Positions 61,023 through 64,000 of a stretch of DNA of 64,000 nucleotides are shown piece after piece. The stretch's first letter is position 1. Every line of letters begins with the position of its first letter. The position numbers and the translations under genes are program-made. Under the pieces are notes generated by a model. That model was not told the origin of the DNA and ran no database searches. It worked only from the letters and a program-made list of their open reading frames with translations. This DNA is from Flavobacterium solisilvae (lineage in GTDB: Bacteria > Bacteroidota > Bacteroidia > Flavobacteriales > Flavobacteriaceae), in the NCBI RefSeq assembly GCF_012911605.1, contig NZ_JAAMPT010000204.1, positions 1 through 64,000 on the forward strand. Direction: 5' to 3'.

Positions 61023-64000
61023 TTAATTTGAAGTCAAATAGTTAAGTTCAATAATCGAACGGTTAAGATTGTCAAGTGATTCTATATAATCAGACTGAAT
61101 TTTCACCGCCTGATTTGTCAGCACAACCCATTCGAGATAATCAATATCACCGGTTTGTAATCGTTTCTTTGAAGTTTCTAATATGAGTTTTGCTTTAGGT
61201 AATTGCTTTTTTTCATAGTTATCAGCAATCTCAATATTATTCTGATATTCATTCCATGATTGTTGCAAAAACGTACCAAATGAAGCTTCTTTACGTTTAT
61301 ATTCATTTTCAGCTATAGTAATTTTACTTTTAGCAGCTTTGGAAATCGTGCGCTGTCCTTGTGAAAAAAGAGGAATTCCCAGACCTAATTGATAATAATT
61401 AAAACGATTATCATTAATTCCTAACATACTTTGAGTAGCAAATCCAAAACTCAAATCAGGTAATAACTTTTGTCGTTCTAAACTGGCTTCAGTCTTACTT
61501 ATTTCAACTTGTTGTTGCATCAACTGAAGTTCAGGATGATTTTGTTTATCAGAAGTTAGATTATTAAGCTCTGCTTTAAACGAAGCTGCAATCGGAATAT
61601 ATTTTATTTCCGATTGTAAAAGTAACTGGAACTGCATTTCCAGCATTGTCAATTCTGTTTTGAGAGATTTAAGCTGAACTGCAATCTGTTCTCGCTGAAT
61701 TTCTGAAAAAGATTGCTCTAGAATATTGACATCGCCTGATTTAAACTTCAATTCTGTTTTTTGAGCAAATTCAACAAAAAGACTATCTGTAAATAACAAC
61801 AATCTTTGCTTCTCTTTTAAAATAATCATCCGATAGAAAACCTCTGAAACCGATTTTTCAATTTGAAGTTTTGTTAAATTTTGTTCCAATAAACCAGCAT
61901 TCCATTCCTGAGTAAGCATTTTTTTCTTTTTAGCATAAACCGTTGGAAAGTTCATACTTTGAGTAACTGAAAACGTGTTATCATTTTCCAATCCTTGTAT
62001 TTTTCCATATTGTCCAATTACTTCCATTTGCGGTATATCGAGATACGCTCCTTTCAGTTTTTGACGATATTCAGTCAAGAGTTTGCTACTTTTCATCTCA
62101 AGATTTTGCTTTTCAGCTAGTTCCAATGCTTTTTCGATAGTGATAGTTTCCTGTGCATTCATCGTTTCAACTCCTAAAAAACAAAACAAAATAATGATGG
62201 CTATTTTTCTTTTTCTAAAACGTTTCATTTTTGGTTTTTTAATATTTTCAAACAATATGTATAAAATTGGCAAAACAAATAATGTAAGGAATGTTGCCAA
62301 CAGTAATCCGCCAATAACAACCGTTGCCAAAGGTCTCTGTACTTCTGCTCCTGAACCATTACTGATTGCCATAGGCAAAAATCCTAATGATGCTACAAAA
62401 GCAGTCATCAATACAGGACGTAGTCTAATACGGGTTCCAAGGAGCACAATACGTGATGTATTGGTAATTCCATTACTTTTCAGTCGGTTGAATTCAGCAA
62501 TAAGCACAATTCCATTAAGTACCGCTACACCAAAAAGAGCTATAAAACCAACACCTGCACTAATACTGAAAGGCATTCCTCTAAGCGCCAAAAAATAAAT
62601 CCCTCCAATGGCTGAAAGCGGAATAGCTGTATAAATCAATAAACTGTGTTTAACAGAACCAAAAGCAAAAAACAATAATAAAAATATCAAAGCCAATGAA
62701 ACTGGTACCGCAATACTTAATCTTTCTTTTGCCTGATTCAGATTTTCAAAAGCTCCACCATAGGTAACAGAATACTCATTTGGCAGTTTAATTTTTGCTT
62801 CAACTTTACTCTGTAATTCTTCCACTATACTTTGAACATCTCTTCCTCTAACATTGAAGCCTACCACAACTCTTCGCTTAGTATCTTCGCGCTGAATTTG
62901 GTTTGGACTGTTTTTCATTTCAACATCAGCCAATTGATTTAAAGGAATTTGAATTCCTCCAGGCGTAGGAATCAGTAAATTTTTGATTTGATCAATATCT
63001 TTTTTCTGTTCTTCATCCAATCGAACAATTAAATCAAAACGACGCTCACCTTCATAAACTAATCCTGCAGTTTGTCCTGCAAAAGCCATGTTTACGATGC
63101 GGTTTACTTCCGAAATTGACACATTATATCTTGAAAGTGCCGCACGATTATAAGAAATCACCATTTGTGGCGCACCAACAATAGGTTCTATATAAAGATC
63201 CTGAGCACCTTCAACTGAATTGATAATACTTCCCAATTTTTCAGAATAATAAGCCAAACTATCCAAATCATGCCCATAAATTTTACATACGACATCCTGA
63301 CGTGCTCCTGTCATCAATTCATTAAAACGCATCTGAACCGGAAACTGAAAACCAGTCGTCAATCCGGGAATTACTTTAAGTGCTTCACTCATTTTTTCTG
63401 ATAGTTCAGGAAATGTTTTAGCAGATGTCCATTCTTTCTTTGGTTTCAGTACGATAATCATATCTCCAGCATCCATCGGCATAGGTTCGGTTGGAATTTC
63501 AGCACTACCTATTTTAACCACAGTTTTCTCAACTTCAGGAAAATTTTTCAGTAATATTTCCGATGCGCGTGTTGTTACTTCCTTGGTTTTTTCAATATTA
63601 CTTCCCTGAAGTATTCGCATTTCGACAGCAAAATCTCCTTCTTCCAAAGAAGGTATAAATTCTCCACCCATTTGCGAAAGCACAATTATTGAACCTGCAA
63701 ACAATATTAAAACTGTAGCAAGAACCATTTTTCTATACTTCATTGCTTTGATAAGATAGTTATGGTGTTTTTCTTCTAGCCAAGCCATAACTCTATCAGA
63801 AACATTTTGCTTTAGTTTCTTTTTTCGGCTTAAAACCAATGAACTCATCATCGGAACATAAGTAAGTGAAAGTAAAAACGCTCCAATAAGTGCAAAAGCT
63901 ACTGTTTGCGCCATCGGTTTAAACATTTTTCCTTCAATTCCCTGAAGAGAAAGAATTGGCAGATACACGATCAGAATAATTATTTGTCCAAAAACAGCGC
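61023..64000 (-). CDS. CzcA/CusA-type RND efflux pump fused to a TolC-like channel (5' partial)
   Basis: The frame is open to the window edge; at least 991 residues. The first part continues a CzcA/CusA pump (GQIIILIVYLPILSLQGIEG near the edge; PMPMDAGDMIIVLKPK; second TM bundle with SLALIFLLLFFAFGSVKHSL and LPMAISNGSGAEVQRPLA). After a basic linker there is a second hydrophobic segment (IAIIILFCFLGVETMNAQ) and a TolC/OMF domain of about 400 residues (TIEKALELAEKQNLEM; FPTVYAKKKKMLTQEW; LPKAKLILETSKKRLQTGD). Metal (Cu, Zn, Co) or drug efflux; the metal site residues are not assessed. The start lies beyond the window. Confidence 0.92.
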   Translation of the reverse strand, partial: AVFGQIIILIVYLPILSLQGIEGKMFKPMAQTVAFALIGAFLLSLTYVPMMSSLVLSRKKKLKQNVSDRVMAWLEEKHHNYLIKAMKYRKMVLATVLILFAGSIIVLSQMGGEFIPSLEEGDFAVEMRILQGSNIEKTKEVTTRASEILLKNFPEVEKTVVKIGSAEIPTEPMPMDAGDMIIVLKPKKEWTSAKTFPELSEKMSEALKVIPGLTTGFQFPVQMRFNELMTGARQDVVCKIYGHDLDSLAYYSEKLGSIINSVEGAQDLYIEPIVGAPQMVISYNRAALSRYNVSISEVNRIVNMAFAGQTAGLVYEGERRFDLIVRLDEEQKKDIDQIKNLLIPTPGGIQIPLNQLADVEMKNSPNQIQREDTKRRVVVGFNVRGRDVQSIVEELQSKVEAKIKLPNEYSVTYGGAFENLNQAKERLSIAVPVSLALIFLLLFFAFGSVKHSLLIYTAIPLSAIGGIYFLALRGMPFSISAGVGFIALFGVAVLNGIVLIAEFNRLKSNGITNTSRIVLLGTRIRLRPVLMTAFVASLGFLPMAISNGSGAEVQRPLATVVIGGLLLATFLTLFVLPILYILFENIKKPKMKRFRKRKIAIIILFCFLGVETMNAQETITIEKALELAEKQNLEMKSSKLLTEYRQKLKGAYLDIPQMEVIGQYGKIQGLENDNTFSVTQSMNFPTVYAKKKKMLTQEWNAGLLEQNLTKLQIEKSVSEVFYRMIILKEKQRLLLFTDSLFVEFAQKTELKFKSGDVNILEQSFSEIQREQIAVQLKSLKTELTMLEMQFQLLLQSEIKYIPIAASFKAELNNLTSDKQNHPELQLMQQQVEISKTEASLERQKLLPDLSFGFATQSMLGINDNRFNYYQLGLGIPLFSQGQRTISKAAKSKITIAENEYKRKEASFGTFLQQSWNEYQNNIEIADNYEKKQLPKAKLILETSKKRLQTGDIDYLEWVVLTNQAVKIQSDYIESLDNLNRSIIELNYLTSN

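Noticed and set aside
62083..62598. 171-codon plus-strand frame opposite the RND-TolC gene
   Set aside because: Lies wholly opposite conserved pump and channel sequence and shows no domain features.
1..64000. tRNA or rRNA genes
   Set aside because: I saw no cloverleaf-type conserved T-loop sequence or rRNA motifs on reading; a covariance search would be needed to be certain.

Overview
The window looks like a chromosomal segment of a Flavobacteriaceae bacterium (Bacteroidota), most likely a Flavobacterium. The DNA is AT-rich and ribosome-binding sites are mostly not visible. Promoter boxes of the Bacteroidota type (TAnnTTTG, sometimes with an upstream TTG) occur repeatedly. The gene content is typical of the group: META-domain lipoprotein, LVIVD lipoproteins, the secreted protein often labelled 'asparagine synthetase B', split transketolase, TPR-linked histidine kinases and a CzcA-TolC fusion.

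Layout. 1-4100: end of an unidentified gene, a glutamine amidotransferase (pabA/trpG type), a small helical protein, yaaA, a META lipoprotein and a TPR/beta-propeller secreted protein. 4100-14035: a complete type II-C CRISPR-Cas locus. It has a minus-strand tracrRNA with a duplicated tail, a very large cas9 (1686 codons), cas1, a palindromic repeat, cas2, a leader-like gap and an array of 38 repeats (46 bp) and 37 spacers (29-30 bp). 14035-20820: an XRE regulator, lipA, a CDF metal transporter, GAPDH, a TPR hybrid histidine kinase and purine nucleoside phosphorylase. 20820-28400: an S9A peptidase between two copies of the punA upstream region, a palindromic MITE-like element, secreted proteins and a LytTR response regulator/HisKA_2 kinase operon. 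28400-35720: lpxK, nif3-like, a coiled-coil protein, a hydrolase and cyanophycin synthetase. 35850-46000: a dipeptidyl peptidase, dnaB and the tgt-lptG/F-eamA-accA cluster. 46000-53040: split transketolase with a gene inserted between its halves, LVIVD lipoproteins, an E2 acyltransferase, a glycosyltransferase and a ParE-like toxin/antitoxin pair. 53100-64000: a kelch membrane protein, small secreted and membrane proteins (one a septoil-knot repeat protein), an ABC-F ATPase, an MFS exporter and a metal/drug efflux set (periplasmic adaptor plus CzcA-TolC fusion, cut by the window end).

The CRISPR locus is the most interesting part. The anti-repeat lies on the strand opposite to cas9, so crRNAs should be read on the minus strand, towards the cas genes. 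The repeat, read that way, carries promoter-like boxes. The degenerate terminal repeat is at the far end from cas2, so new spacers probably enter on the cas2 side. Two spacers are near-identical and differ only within six bases of the predicted PAM side, as expected if an escape mutant was re-sampled. The 3' part of the tracrRNA (last 40 bases including its terminator) is exactly duplicated, with an inverted copy of part of it between the two, which could form alternative structures.

Links between genes: lipA makes the lipoyl cofactor used by the E2 at 49929-51251. The CDF transporter and the RND set both export metals or toxic compounds. Two proteins that normally bind zinc through cysteines (Tgt and the C4-ribbon protein) have lost those cysteines here. 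All functional calls rest on reading the sequence and on remembered family features; no database search was possible.
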